A stretch of DNA of 64,000 nt from Lethocerus indicus (taxonomy: Eukaryota; Arthropoda; Insecta; Hemiptera; Belostomatidae). The notes beneath the pieces were generated by a model. That model was not told the DNA's origin. It was given only the letters and a program-made list of their open reading frames with translations, and did not search any database. Numbering within the stretch: position 1 is the stretch's first letter; each line of letters opens with the position of its first letter. The DNA lies in NCBI GenBank assembly GCA_019843655.1, contig JACDQD010000003.1, positions 25,532,224 to 25,596,223 of the forward strand. The letters run 5' to 3'. The translations under genes were made by a program, and so were the position numbers. Shown one piece after another: positions 23,691-34,270 of this stretch.

Positions 23691-25386
23691 CATTAATTGC
23701 TTTGTCCTTATAGTACACGGTATTTCGAATATTGAATTGGTTATTATTTTGTCTGTTAATTTTCTTCTGTATTTACTAGAATTTAACCTTCGAGTGACTA
23801 AATAGGAATTGAGTATCAATGTAGAAAATTGATGTTATACGTGGGGAAATTACGGACGTGGAGAACCAGAACGATCCATTAGGAAAACGTAAATCTGCGA
23901 AACTTCAAAATAATAAATCTCCCCATTAAACGTCTGGAAATAGACGAAATTTGCATTTTAAATAATTTCAAACGAACGTTCATTCATTTATCTCGCTCTG
24001 TTGATCGATAGTGTACGAACTGAATTTTTTGCAATTCCTCTTTCGCCCGAACAAAAAGCGGCCATGTTTATCGAGTTACAATTTAAACGAGATTGTTGAT
24101 TTCGGAATCGGCTACAATTCGGCGCTGAAAGATATAAATCCCACTCCAACTCAATTCGAGATTAAATCCAGAAATCCAGCTTCAATTCGATTAATTCAAC
24201 GACAGGAATAAACGATGTTTCAATACATATCTGTTTTATTCACGGCTTATGAAAAGAAACCAATCATATTCTTGACTCGTATCCTAAAATTATTTTATAT
24301 TAAAACAACACAGTATGTACACCTTTATTTATAACAGAAGTATAAAATCCTACCGCTGTATCCAGCACAATGTTGGGGTATGTAATTTCTTTCATTCGCA
24401 ACAATGTTGGCCGTATATAATTTGTTAACTTCCTTTCCCGGTGCTCATCCGCGAAATGTTATTCGCCATAACTACTGTGCATTAAATGTTAAAATAAAGC
24501 GAGCCCAGTGATAGACGCAGGGGCGGAGTTAAAATACGATTTGACGGTCTGGGAACGGGAAATTGTTTCTGTTTGTTCTCAAGTGGTGCTGGTGGGCGGG
24601 GGACTTCAACTCTTAAACGGATTTGCATATGCGGTTCTATGCAAATGGGGCTCGGCGCCCCTGTTCCACCGTTAGTCCATATCAAAGCTTCCTAGTTCCA
24701 AGGTTTTCGAGTCTAGTGCATTTCATCCATTTGCCCCGACCCCACTTGCCCATACCCAACCAAATTACGAAAACTTTAATTAGGATAATGTATAAGAAGG
24801 AAAATATTTCCTCTAATAGAAATTAGGCTAAATGATTTACTCAATAAAGAAATGTAATTAAACGCGTTTCCTCGTAAAACTAGTTATCCATTACTTTAAA
24901 TTGTCGGTGGAAAACTAGGACAATATTTCATATCGTAAATATGAAATGAGCATAGATTGTATGAAGAATTTCGTTTGTTTTTTCAACTATTTCTGCTAAC
25001 GACAGACTTTTGTTGCTCGCTCACCGCAGTATATTTATTGGAAACTGTATTTTTAAACTGAATATGTACCCTGAAATATTTATCCCATTAAAACCCGTTT
25101 TAAAAATAGGCGTTATTTGACGCTGTTTTTTATTTAAAAAAGTTATTTAATCCAACTAGTATAACCGCGACATTTCAGACCGAATTATGCGAAATAAGTA
25201 GAGTGAACCGATTGCGGCGCAGTTTTAGGCCGCGGAAGGAGGGCTGTTTTATGCGGCTCCTCTGGCACCAGCCGAAATGCCGGTCGGCCCATATCCCTGG
25301 CGCCCCTACCCCAAAACTAATAAAATACCGAAACTAAAATAGACAAAGTGTTTAACATTAACAGAAATCAGTTCAATTCACCTTAT

Positions 25387-25462
25387 CCTGGGAACACGGT
25401 GCTAAGGCAAGGTGTAAGACGTACGGTATTCGTAATTAACCAGCTGAGCTATGTAACCACTA
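25387..25462 (-). repeat. tRNA-derived SINE-like fragment (strong A box)
   Basis: The minus strand has TAGCTCAGCTGGTTA (A-box core 25440-25451), which matches the tRNA D-arm A box. About 50 nt downstream is GTGTTCCCAGG (25387-25397), which could be a B box missing two bases. The order and spacing fit a tRNA-derived SINE head. There is no intact anticodon arm, so it is not a functional tRNA. Confidence 0.4.
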
Positions 25463-25760
25463 AGCTTAATACGAGCTTAAGCTCCTCTCATACGATTTCG
25501 TGCAACTATTCGTCGGGGCTGACTTCGGGCGTCTTAGATTTATCGATTGTGAGCATTCCATAATAAGGTGAGTTACATACACCAGTGAAGCATTCTCACG
25601 TCACAACAGTACTAATCTGGTTACGCTCGGATTACTATTGGAATGCTACTGACTGTACACGTAGCATGCATATGAGAATGACTGAGAGTTGTATTGTATA
25701 AATTGAAATGCCGAAAACTCTAAGAGAACCTGACAGATCGTTTAAATAGGACTCTCGCCT

Positions 25761-26342
25761 TTGGGGCTAAGTTTCAATTTCCAGTTTCAGGATCAATTCC
25801 ATAAAAGCCAGCAGGGAAAGGGGCTCCAAACTCTGAAAGGGATGCGGCCCAACTTCGCCCCGGGCAAAGTTCGGCGAACGGAAAGTATCCTTCTGGCGTT
25901 TTCTGAACTGCTCACGGACGACCAAACCGGAAACGTCGGCCCCGACCGGACGAAACGTTACGGTGAAATGAATTGTTTAAATACACCGGGTCCGATTACA
26001 TTTATTTCGTATATTTTTCGTGATCATTTAGGTGGATGTAATTACTCGAAGAATCGAAAAAAGCCGACAATTTGGGCCACCGTTGTGTCAAAATATTATG
26101 AGCGGTCGTCGTATTCGATGTACTTTAAGGAAAATATGAACTTAAATGAAAAGGTGCGTTGGGTACTGCTAGAAGTGCCCTTCTTTTTTAAATGGCCGTT
26201 CGACCGGAACCCACCCATCGGGGATTTTCATCGTTTATTAAAATATCATCGGTCGGTTTGGCAACGAATCGTTAGCGACTCCCTGCAGAGTAATAGGAAG
26301 GGGGAAAAAAGGTGGACATTCATCAGAAGAAAACCTCGATAA
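25761..26342 (+). other. Unassigned 193-codon open reading frame
   Basis: This is the longest unexplained non-repetitive open frame apart from the one overlapping LINE copy 1. It starts MGLSFNFQFQDQFHKSQQGK and ends KGEKRWTFIRRKPR. Composition is basic with scattered aromatics. There is no signal peptide, membrane segment or recognised domain. By a rough estimate from base composition, one frame this long by chance in a window this size is uncommon but not remarkable. It is on the strand opposite the host gene and has no evident promoter. Confidence 0.15.
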
Positions 26343-27282
26343 AAGTCCGGCCGTGGAAAATCAAAACCCTTTAAAGATTGGTTCCCAACGTCTTCAGGAA
26401 AAATGCGTTCTTTCTCGACTCTTTTTTATTAATTTAAATCTAAAAAAGGACCTCCCAGTGGCCTGGAACGCCGTCGCGCAGGAAACAGGATGCGAAGCGA
26501 AGAAATTACGTTTTTTTCCGCTTTTAATTTGAACGGTCGATGACAATTAGAACAAAGCTTTGATGTTGTGTTTCTGCCGGAAAAAATATCAGAGCAACTT
26601 TTTCTCGGTGAAAATTGAAATGACATCGTCTAGCGCCATAATCGAGACCACCGAACCATTGTTCATGGTTTGATTCTGAGTCTACGTAAATTCTGTCGTG
26701 TTATTCTCTTTTTACTTTTATAATTGCTTCGTTCTTTTTCACGTACTCGAACAGCGATCGAAAGAGAGAAAAATAGGAAATATGTAGGTACAACAAAATC
26801 AATCTACTTTTTCCGTTAATCATCTTTCTTATAATACGCATAAATTTTTGCATGTTTTCAGTGAACAAATGAAATGTTTTAGGTACTAACCGAACATATA
26901 ACAATTAATAATTTCTCGCATCACATATTTTTATTTCTTATGGTCGTCTAACTGTTTGAAATTGATATTATACTCGTGTATAAATTATATTTGAAAATTG
27001 TCATTCTTTAATAAAACCAATATAAACTGTGCAATTTCAAAAACAATTTTCACGGATTTATCCATTCTTGGTACTTGGTATAGTGAAATTGGTACTGACT
27101 CAACTCCTATATATTTTCAGGAGAAGTGAAAAAGTTTGATTAAATATTTTGATTACGCTCGAAGACTGTTTCAATTTCATGTCTCACACTGAAGATTTAT
27201 AGCGAGAGGAGGAGCTCTGCACCAACGTTTTCAAGGAGCTAACATCTCCCAGAGATGTTATCAATGTTGCCGCTCTCGTTCA

Positions 27283-27466
<184 letters not shown>

Positions 27467-28178
27467 AACACTCACACACATACACACATACAGAATTTCC
27501 CCTGCGGGTAGAAGTCAGCCATTCGTCATTGTGATAAAGTGCTGGCTGCTCACGAATCCGACTGGTCGCCACTTTGGGCTTGTCACGACTTCTTCAACAT
27601 CCAGAAAAATATTTGCGTCATTTCAAGAATGATTTCGGCGGGACTCTCTGCCCCGAAAGTTTCTTTCTGACAGTCGCACGAACGAAAGCCCGAGCATTTT
27701 TTCCCCAGTCCCACCCGGCTTTCACTACTTCGAATGGACAACAGCGCCATTTTCAAATTAACTGATATAACTGTACTAGTTCAAGTATGATTTTCAAACT
27801 CATCAAGTTTTGGACAAAACTAAAACGATTGAAAATGAATTTTACATTAGAGATCATTGGCCATTAGCGCTTCCGAAAATTCAGATTTTCTAAACGGAAG
27901 TTGAATGTACAGAGAAAACACAACACTCCCCGTCGTAGTGTAAAATACAGTGTAACTCTGATCTGGTAAATGTAAAGGATACTGGGCAAATATCAGTTGT
28001 CCAACAGGTGTAGTATGTATTATTACAATCTAGTATTACAAGGCGCAAAACTTGTTATTATAACAGTTGGTTAACACCAATAACGGTCAAGTGAACAGTT
28101 TCTTTGTACTATAAAAATAATTAACGCGAGGCCTATCATTGTTAAACGCAGTAAATCACGTTATGACAAGTTGGTAAT

Positions 28179-28688
28179 GCGGGTCTAGTATCAGCGCCGT
28201 TACGTAACGGGTAACTTCTTTCAAGTATTGCGGGTCTAGTATCAGCGCCGTTACGTAACGGGTAACTTCTTTCAAGTATTGCGGGTCTAGTATCAGCGCC
28301 GTTACGTAACGGGTAACTTCTTTCAAGTATTGCGGGTCTAGTATCAGCGCCGTTACGTAACGGGTAACTTCTTTCAAGTATTGCGGGTCTAGTATCAGCG
28401 CCGTTACGTAACGGGTAACTTCTTTCAAGTATTGCGGGTCTAGTATCAGCGCCGTTACGTAACGGGTAACTTCTTTCAAGTATTGCGGGTCTAGTATCAG
28501 CGCCGTTACGTAACGGGTAACTTCTTTCAAGTATTGCGGGTCTAGTATCAGCGCCGTTACGTAACGGGTAACTTCTTTCAAGTATTGCGGGTCTAGTATC
28601 AGCGCCGTTACGTAACGGGTAACTTCTTTCAAGTATTGCGGGTCTAGTATCAGCGCCGTTACGTAACGGGTAACTTCTTTCAAGTATT
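28179..28688. repeat. 51-bp minisatellite, 10 copies, with palindromic core
   Basis: Ten head-to-tail copies of a 51-bp unit span exactly 510 bp and look identical to each other. Each unit starts GCGGGTCTAGTATCAGCG, contains the perfect 14-bp palindrome CCGTTACGTAACGG followed by GTAAC, and ends TTTCAAGTATT. A degenerate partial eleventh copy (GCGGGTATAGTATC…GGCGCCGTAA) follows at 28689-28716, and a broken unit end (CAAGTTGGTAAT) precedes it. Because 51 is divisible by three, two minus-strand frames stay open through the array with 17-residue repeats. They begin and end at the array flanks and show no coding signal. Near-identity of copies implies recent expansion or homogenisation. Confidence 0.97.
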
Positions 28689-28984
28689 GCGGGTATAGTA
28701 TCGTAAGGCGCCGTAATGACGGTGCAGCGAATATTTTTCACTTATGATTATCTGTGTTCTCTTGTTTTTTAATTTCGAACCGAATCGTTTTGTGTTTCAA
28801 ACCCTTTTGGCTAACACGCCAATAATGTCATAGAAAGAAGCGAAAACAATCAACAATTGAAGCATTGAAAATTTAAACGGGTCGTATAATAGAGCTAATG
28901 GAATAGTGAATTAGGGGAACACGCGAGCGTACGTATACCGGCTAGATTATACTAACGGAATGCTATAGTCGACATCAATGGCTC

Positions 28985-29021
28985 AGATCAGAGTGAAAAT
29001 TGAAAATTTTCACTCTGATCT
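28985..29021. repeat. Perfect 17-bp-arm hairpin with 3-nt loop
   Basis: AGATCAGAGTGAAAATT (28985-29001), loop GAA, AATTTTCACTCTGATCT (29005-29021). A perfect stem this long with a minimal loop is rare in single-copy DNA and would extrude as a cruciform or fold stably in RNA. It is too short for a typical insect pre-miRNA. Confidence 0.9.
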
Positions 29022-29553
29022 CAAGATTAATGTTCAACTATTTGTTTCTTCTTCAACGTTATTTATAAAGTGCAATGAATGCATTTCAATTGATAGTTTT
29101 ACCAGGGTATGACTGATAATATTATAGTTATTACATATAATATTATTATTATTATATATAATATTACAAAACAAATTGTAATGCATGAACATAAGAGATA
29201 CCCTCTTAAATAAGAAGAAGGAAATTTCGGCCAGATTTTCCACACATATTAATTAATTTCCTACTACAGTATTTCACGATAAATTATTATTTTCTATAAA
29301 TTGTTAGCGGAGCTCGGACATTCATAAATTTCACCTCCGAGAAGTGAAATATAACAAGTGAGCCCGATTTCATTTATTTTGGCGGTGGGCATTGGGCGGG
29401 CCCCTGGGAGCTCATTACTGCACCCTCAAAGAACACCGATCCGCGGGGGGGGCGGGGAGAAGATGTCAGCGACGTGAGCCGCCTTATACAACCGCCGTAT
29501 TCTTGGCCGGATAAAAGGGGGGGAAAAAAGGATCAGCTATAAAACCGGGAGAA

Positions 29554-29574
29554 TTTTCATTTTAAAAATGAAAA
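29554..29574. repeat. 21-bp palindrome
   Basis: TTTTCATTTT-A-AAAATGAAAA, perfect 10-bp arms. AT-rich; no function assigned. Confidence 0.7.
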
Positions 29575-29655
29575 AGGGAGGAAACGGTTCCGGTACTGGA
29601 CCAGGAACGCTGAGTCGGCAGTTAGAGTTTACAGGTTGTACGTGGTTGGGAATAC

Positions 29656-29712
29656 AGAGCCAGAGAGCTAGAGAGAGAGAGGGAGAGAGGGAGAGGGAGA
29701 GAGAGAGAGCGA
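29656..29712. repeat. Imperfect (GA)n microsatellite
   Basis: GA-rich run broken by GAGCTA and several GGGA interruptions. Confidence 0.85.
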
Positions 29713-30980
29713 GCCGGCCCCCGGGACCCTCTTGATCGAGCCCGGGGACTTTACTTCCTATCGGTCATCCTCCATGAGAAACATCTAAGATTGATTGGAT
29801 CCAAATACTGCCCAATTGGGGGCCCTCGTATTTGACCCCGAATTCATTTCGGTCCCAGTCGGAATAAATGGGGCCGGGTATTTATGAATGCGACGCCTTT
29901 GGCCAACCTTTTTCATTTCCGTTAATGTTGAACCGGTAAGGCGAATAAAGGCGACATATATTATTCCCTGTATCGTGCAGGAAAAGCACTAATATTATAA
30001 GTATACTCCGTATTTGTCAGATATATTATAATAGGTAACATTATGATAAAATCATTCTTTTGGCTACCGTTTTGGTACGCTCCGCAATAAAATACACTGA
30101 ATACAGTAACTACTATAATCATCACTAAGATAAAAATATATTTGAAATTAATTGTGTTAATCGATTCTTAGAACTCTATGAGTATTTACCAGAAAACATG
30201 TTTTGAAAATGATCTATACTCGCATGTTAATACAAGCCCGTTGAAACCAACAGTATTTTGTTTGTGGAATCACAGCAACGTTTCTACTGTAAGTATCCAC
30301 ACTTCTGATGGAATAACAAACATCCTATAATTCTTGTTTTCTGCAGGATTGCGGGTGATTTTAATTATTCGAATATTATAACTGGAAAATTCGTCTATAA
30401 TTAGAGAAAACATAGAGACCATAACAATCTGATTATTGATCGCATACTATTGGCGATTGTTCCGTTCTTTTTCTATTCGTTGAGCCGGGGAAGCCCGGGC
30501 CTTCTTTATTCCTTTTAAAGATTTCTCCCCTCTCTCAAAACCAGGAGTTCTTGGATGCGATTTCACTCTTGTGGTCCCCATTTAATTGGGGTTTTGGAGT
30601 CAGAAAGCAGTTGCCCTTATAAGCTTCTTAAGTATACAGCGGAGAGGGAAAGGAACGGGGCCGAGTGGACCTGACGGGGGATCCTAATGGTGTGCTCCAA
30701 CCCCGATTTTTGGGGTGGGGCGTTTCTCTGGGGGTTGATAGAGAATAAAAAAGGACCTGACGGAAGATGAAGGACGTTCTTTCTTTTTTTTCACTAATCG
30801 AAAAAGCCAAATGTAATCGGTTCGTGTGTAAGAGTTCAGAAATATTTCTGAGAAATACACCAGTATTTTAAAACTCACACGACGATTTCAGATATCATCA
30901 CGAAGGATACTGTGAAGAATGGTTAGTTGGGTTATCAAAGGAATGATTTTCTGTCACCACTCGCATTTTTGGTCCATCGT

Positions 30981-31013
30981 TAGACCGGTTTCGGCGTAAT
31001 GCCGTCGTCAGTA
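30981..31013 (-). ncRNA. Second hammerhead-like motif (core only)
   Basis: On the minus strand: TA, CTGACGA (31005-31011), CGGC-ATTAC-GCCG, AAAC, CGGTC, TA. The CUGANGA core, the stem-II hairpin, the GAAAC element and the CCGGTC cleavage site occur in the same order and spacing as in the motif at 4685-4794. The expected cut is between 30983 and 30982. Helix I is poor: only TA/TA pairs next to the core, then mismatches with scattered pairs between ATCAATGG and CGATGGACC. The long outer stem is absent. It is probably a degenerated relative of the first motif and is on the same strand. Confidence 0.55.
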
Positions 31014-32385
31014 CCATTGATGATTCAACGTTGCCTTCAATTCGGACATACGTCATCATTGTCAAATGAAATCATGATCCGCATTAAGTCGTTAGAAAAC
31101 CGAATAGCAGAGTTTTATCGTGGGTGATTGGTGGGATGACGTCCATTTGCGTTGGTACAGAGTGTTTCCTGAGACCGCCAAGCGAAACGTTGAACGTGCG
31201 CCATAATACGTTCGTTTCCCTTCGGATGTCCAAAATTAATGCGATTTCCGAAACGATCGATCCAAATTTCAAAGGGCAATTAATTTTCCGAACCGCCGGT
31301 CCAATGAAAATACGTCATCGGCTAAACACAAACGTTATGGTTGGCTTGGGTCGCTCCCACTTTCCCGTTTTAACTAAACAGGGCAAATTAACGAACCCCC
31401 GCTCAATTTCACCTTTCAACTGGGCTGTTGCGTATGAAAATCAACAGCTTAAATTTTCTGCGAACAATTTCGCTAAAAATAACACGAAAGTGGCATATTA
31501 TTCTTCTGAATTCTTTTTGGTAAAACACTTTACCCCATAATGCAAGTATTTAAAATTTAAAAATAATGGTCACCAAGTCTCGGCGACTAGTGTCGCTCCA
31601 TCTTGGTTTAAGATAGAACAGCATTTAGTCAAATAAACGTTTACTACACAAGTTGCAAATTATAAATCGAAGAAAAACTATTACGTATTTCCAAAGGAAA
31701 AACTCTCTTATTCTATAGAGTGATAAAATTTACATTTAGATAGAGCTCTTGTAACGGCTGCGGATATCATTCAGTTGTAATTCAATTTAAAAGAAAATGG
31801 CTAAACACTGTTGTACTTTGTCGTTAAATTAGTTTGATGGTTGATAAGCGTGACGGATAAAATAAGTTTAATTTGGGTAATTTAATGGAATTTGTAGGAA
31901 AGCATCATTTTATCGAGTTGTAAAAATATAAGATCATTTCTTATTGAATTGTTATCAGTAGATTTATATTTAATAATTGTTTAATTCGGAAAAATAACGC
32001 AATAACGAAACTTTAATTTTGCCTATAAACCGTTTCCGTCAAATTTTAATAAAAATATATTACCTGACTTTCTCATTCCGTACATATGAATAAAACTGTG
32101 TAATCGTGGAACTAAATTTCCGTCGCTGACTACCGACGCTAATAGACTCCAGATTTACCTATTGTTCATTAGTGTGGCTGAAACTTGTTCGGCGTTTTCA
32201 GACAATGCAGTTAATTACGGATGGCAAAGAGTCAAAATAGGTCCACTATTAACGGAACGGAGAGCGTTGAATTATCCCTATGCCGTTAGCAGTCGCCCGT
32301 GCAACGGCTCCTTCAATAGGGAATTAAGGGTTGTTCTCTCTGAGAAAAGGGCGGGAGGGGGTGCAGCTTGAAGGGGAGACGGGGA

Positions 32386-32393
32386 TATATAAG
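32386..32393 (+). promoter_or_regulatory. Candidate TATA box after a G-rich tract
   Basis: TATATAAG follows GGGCGGGAGGGGGTGCAG and GGGGAGACGGGGA within 45 bp. No convincing initiator lies at the usual distance and no ORF follows, so evidence is weak. Confidence 0.25.
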
Positions 32394-32547
32394 GCTGAGA
32401 CCGTGTGAGAGAGATAGCGGACGGGGATTCACCGAGCAATTCGAGGCTAAGACGTCTTAATTGCTGTTAATTAAGAGAAGTTGCGCTACTACACAAGACA
32501 CTGCTTCTTCCCCCTCCTCCCGCTCTTCAGCACACACATGAGCACAC

Positions 32548-32557
<10 letters not shown>

Positions 32558-32599
<42 letters not shown>
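32558..32599. repeat. (CA)21 microsatellite
   Basis: Uninterrupted AC dinucleotides, preceded by two shorter CA clusters (CACACACATGAGCACACACG). Confidence 0.95.
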
Positions 32600-32602
<3 letters not shown>

Positions 32603-34204
32603 AATTCAACTGAGGTATTCAATTATAAGAAAGAGATAGATAGTATGGGCCGTTGGGTTTAAGAAGGCTTTGTGAGGACTAACACGCGACGAATTAACGA
32701 AGGCAAGAAGGACACTTACGAAAGCTAAGTCGTAACTTTATATGCGTTTAAACTTTGCCTATTAAATGGTAGACTCATTTGTTCCGCAGGGCTCAGCGCT
32801 AATTGCGAATACATTTTTGATTATGGAAACGTGCTGAAATCCAAATTAAAACGGGGCGGGGAGCGAAAAATGCGCGAATGTTTAATTAATTCATTAACAG
32901 TGAAATATGTAATGACTGAATCGAAAAGCGTATTAACATATCGGCATAATGAAATGTGTTCCACAACGTTAATGAATACCGTGTAATGTTTCTCGAAACT
33001 AAGGGTAACCCTCCCACCAATTCTCAAATTTTCTATAACACCATTATGCGATCCTACCGGAAATTAATTAGTGATAATTCGTTCTGGTCGCGGAAACCTT
33101 CGCTCATTAACGAGTTTTTGTTTCAGTTTCCAGTTTTAATGAACATTTCCATCGAAATGTTTAAAAAAATTAATAAATACACGGTATAAGACGCGCGGAA
33201 TGATGGAGAGTGCCACCCCGTTGGTAATACCATTAACTGCGGCAGATGCATTATTAAGACCGTATGATAACGTTATTCTGTCTGTTGGGAGTTCCCTCAA
33301 AGAATACAGACCAATAATCTAGAAGCCTACAAGACCCAAATGTTAAGGCTCCAAATCCCCCACGTTGATTCTCCAGATGTCGGATCCGGTTAGGGTTCGG
33401 AGTTGACCCGCATCCGAACATTCGCCCCGAGTCAACTCCCCTGTTTCTAAAACAACATACGTCCGTGAACACCTTTCGACGAGTCCATAAGCAGAAGGAT
33501 GTCTTTGATCAACTTCAGTCACTTCTTGTGTCCGCACCAATCGATAGAAATGAAGTATTCCTCTCGCAATCTTCGGTGGACAGTTGAGATTTTCTCCAGT
33601 TTCTCTCGAAATTAATACTTCAATGTGCGTTCCTGAGAATCGGTTTAAATACTCTTTACTTCCCGGATTCCTGTTAGTCTTCCTGTGGAATATGTTTTCT
33701 TGAAACTTTCATTTCGCATAAGATAGAAAAAGACATTCTTTGTTGGAAGGTTTCTTCTCCTGTGGGTATATAATCGTCCGGCGGTGCTGGAATGCTGTTA
33801 AATGCATGTCACAGCGACATGCGAATAAATCGAGGGCATTTTTATCAAACATTACACTGTTGAATTATTTTCTAACCTATTATAGCTAATTTAAAGTACG
33901 GTGGAAACAAATATGTTCTAGTCTAATAATTAATAAGGAAATCAAATTTCAGATATTATATTACAAATAAACAGTTGTTTAAATCGTATATTCAACGATT
34001 TCTCGGGTATTTTTTTTACTTTTTATTTGTTGACTGCGGTTTTTAATCCTTAGAAGTGAAAACTTATAGGGACCATCAGGGAGGGAATCGGGTGATTTTT
34101 GAAAATATTTCCTGTTAAATGATTTTTTTCACGGTCACCTCAACTTAGGTGGAGACACAGTTCGTGTATTCGCGTACATTTTTTTCAGCGAAGAAAGGGA
34201 AGTG

Positions 34205-34270
34205 GACTTGGCTGGTTCCGGGACAGTACTCTGCCGCGTCTCTTGACTGAGGATCGATTCCCAATTACGG
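34205..34270 (+). repeat. tRNA-like / SINE-like fragment
   Basis: GGATCGATTCC (34251-34261) is one base from the polymerase III B box. TTGGCTGGTTCCGGG upstream resembles a shifted A box at roughly tRNA spacing. There is no complete cloverleaf. It may be a SINE head relic. Confidence 0.3.

Larger units (their letters stand above)
28717..30980. other. Non-coding sequence with hairpins and GA repeat
   Basis: This stretch contains the hairpin at 28985-29021, an AT-rich ATAATATTATTATT block (29115-29165), the hairpin at 29554-29574 and a GA repeat at 29656-29712. GC-rich sequence surrounds 29390-29480. No coding match was found. Confidence 0.5.

Noticed and set aside
28179..28716. CRISPR-like array
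   Set aside because: The units are contiguous with no unique spacers, and the surrounding DNA is eukaryotic. It is a minisatellite.
28142..28741. 199- and 175-codon minus-strand frames with 17-residue repeats
   Set aside because: The frames stay open only because the 51-bp repeat is a multiple of three and lacks stops in those frames. They do not extend beyond the array, and no signal or domain is present.
31124..31540. 138-codon plus-strand frame just after the second hammerhead motif
   Set aside because: No domain or retroelement motif was found; in particular it does not resemble a Penelope reverse transcriptase or GIY-YIG nuclease.
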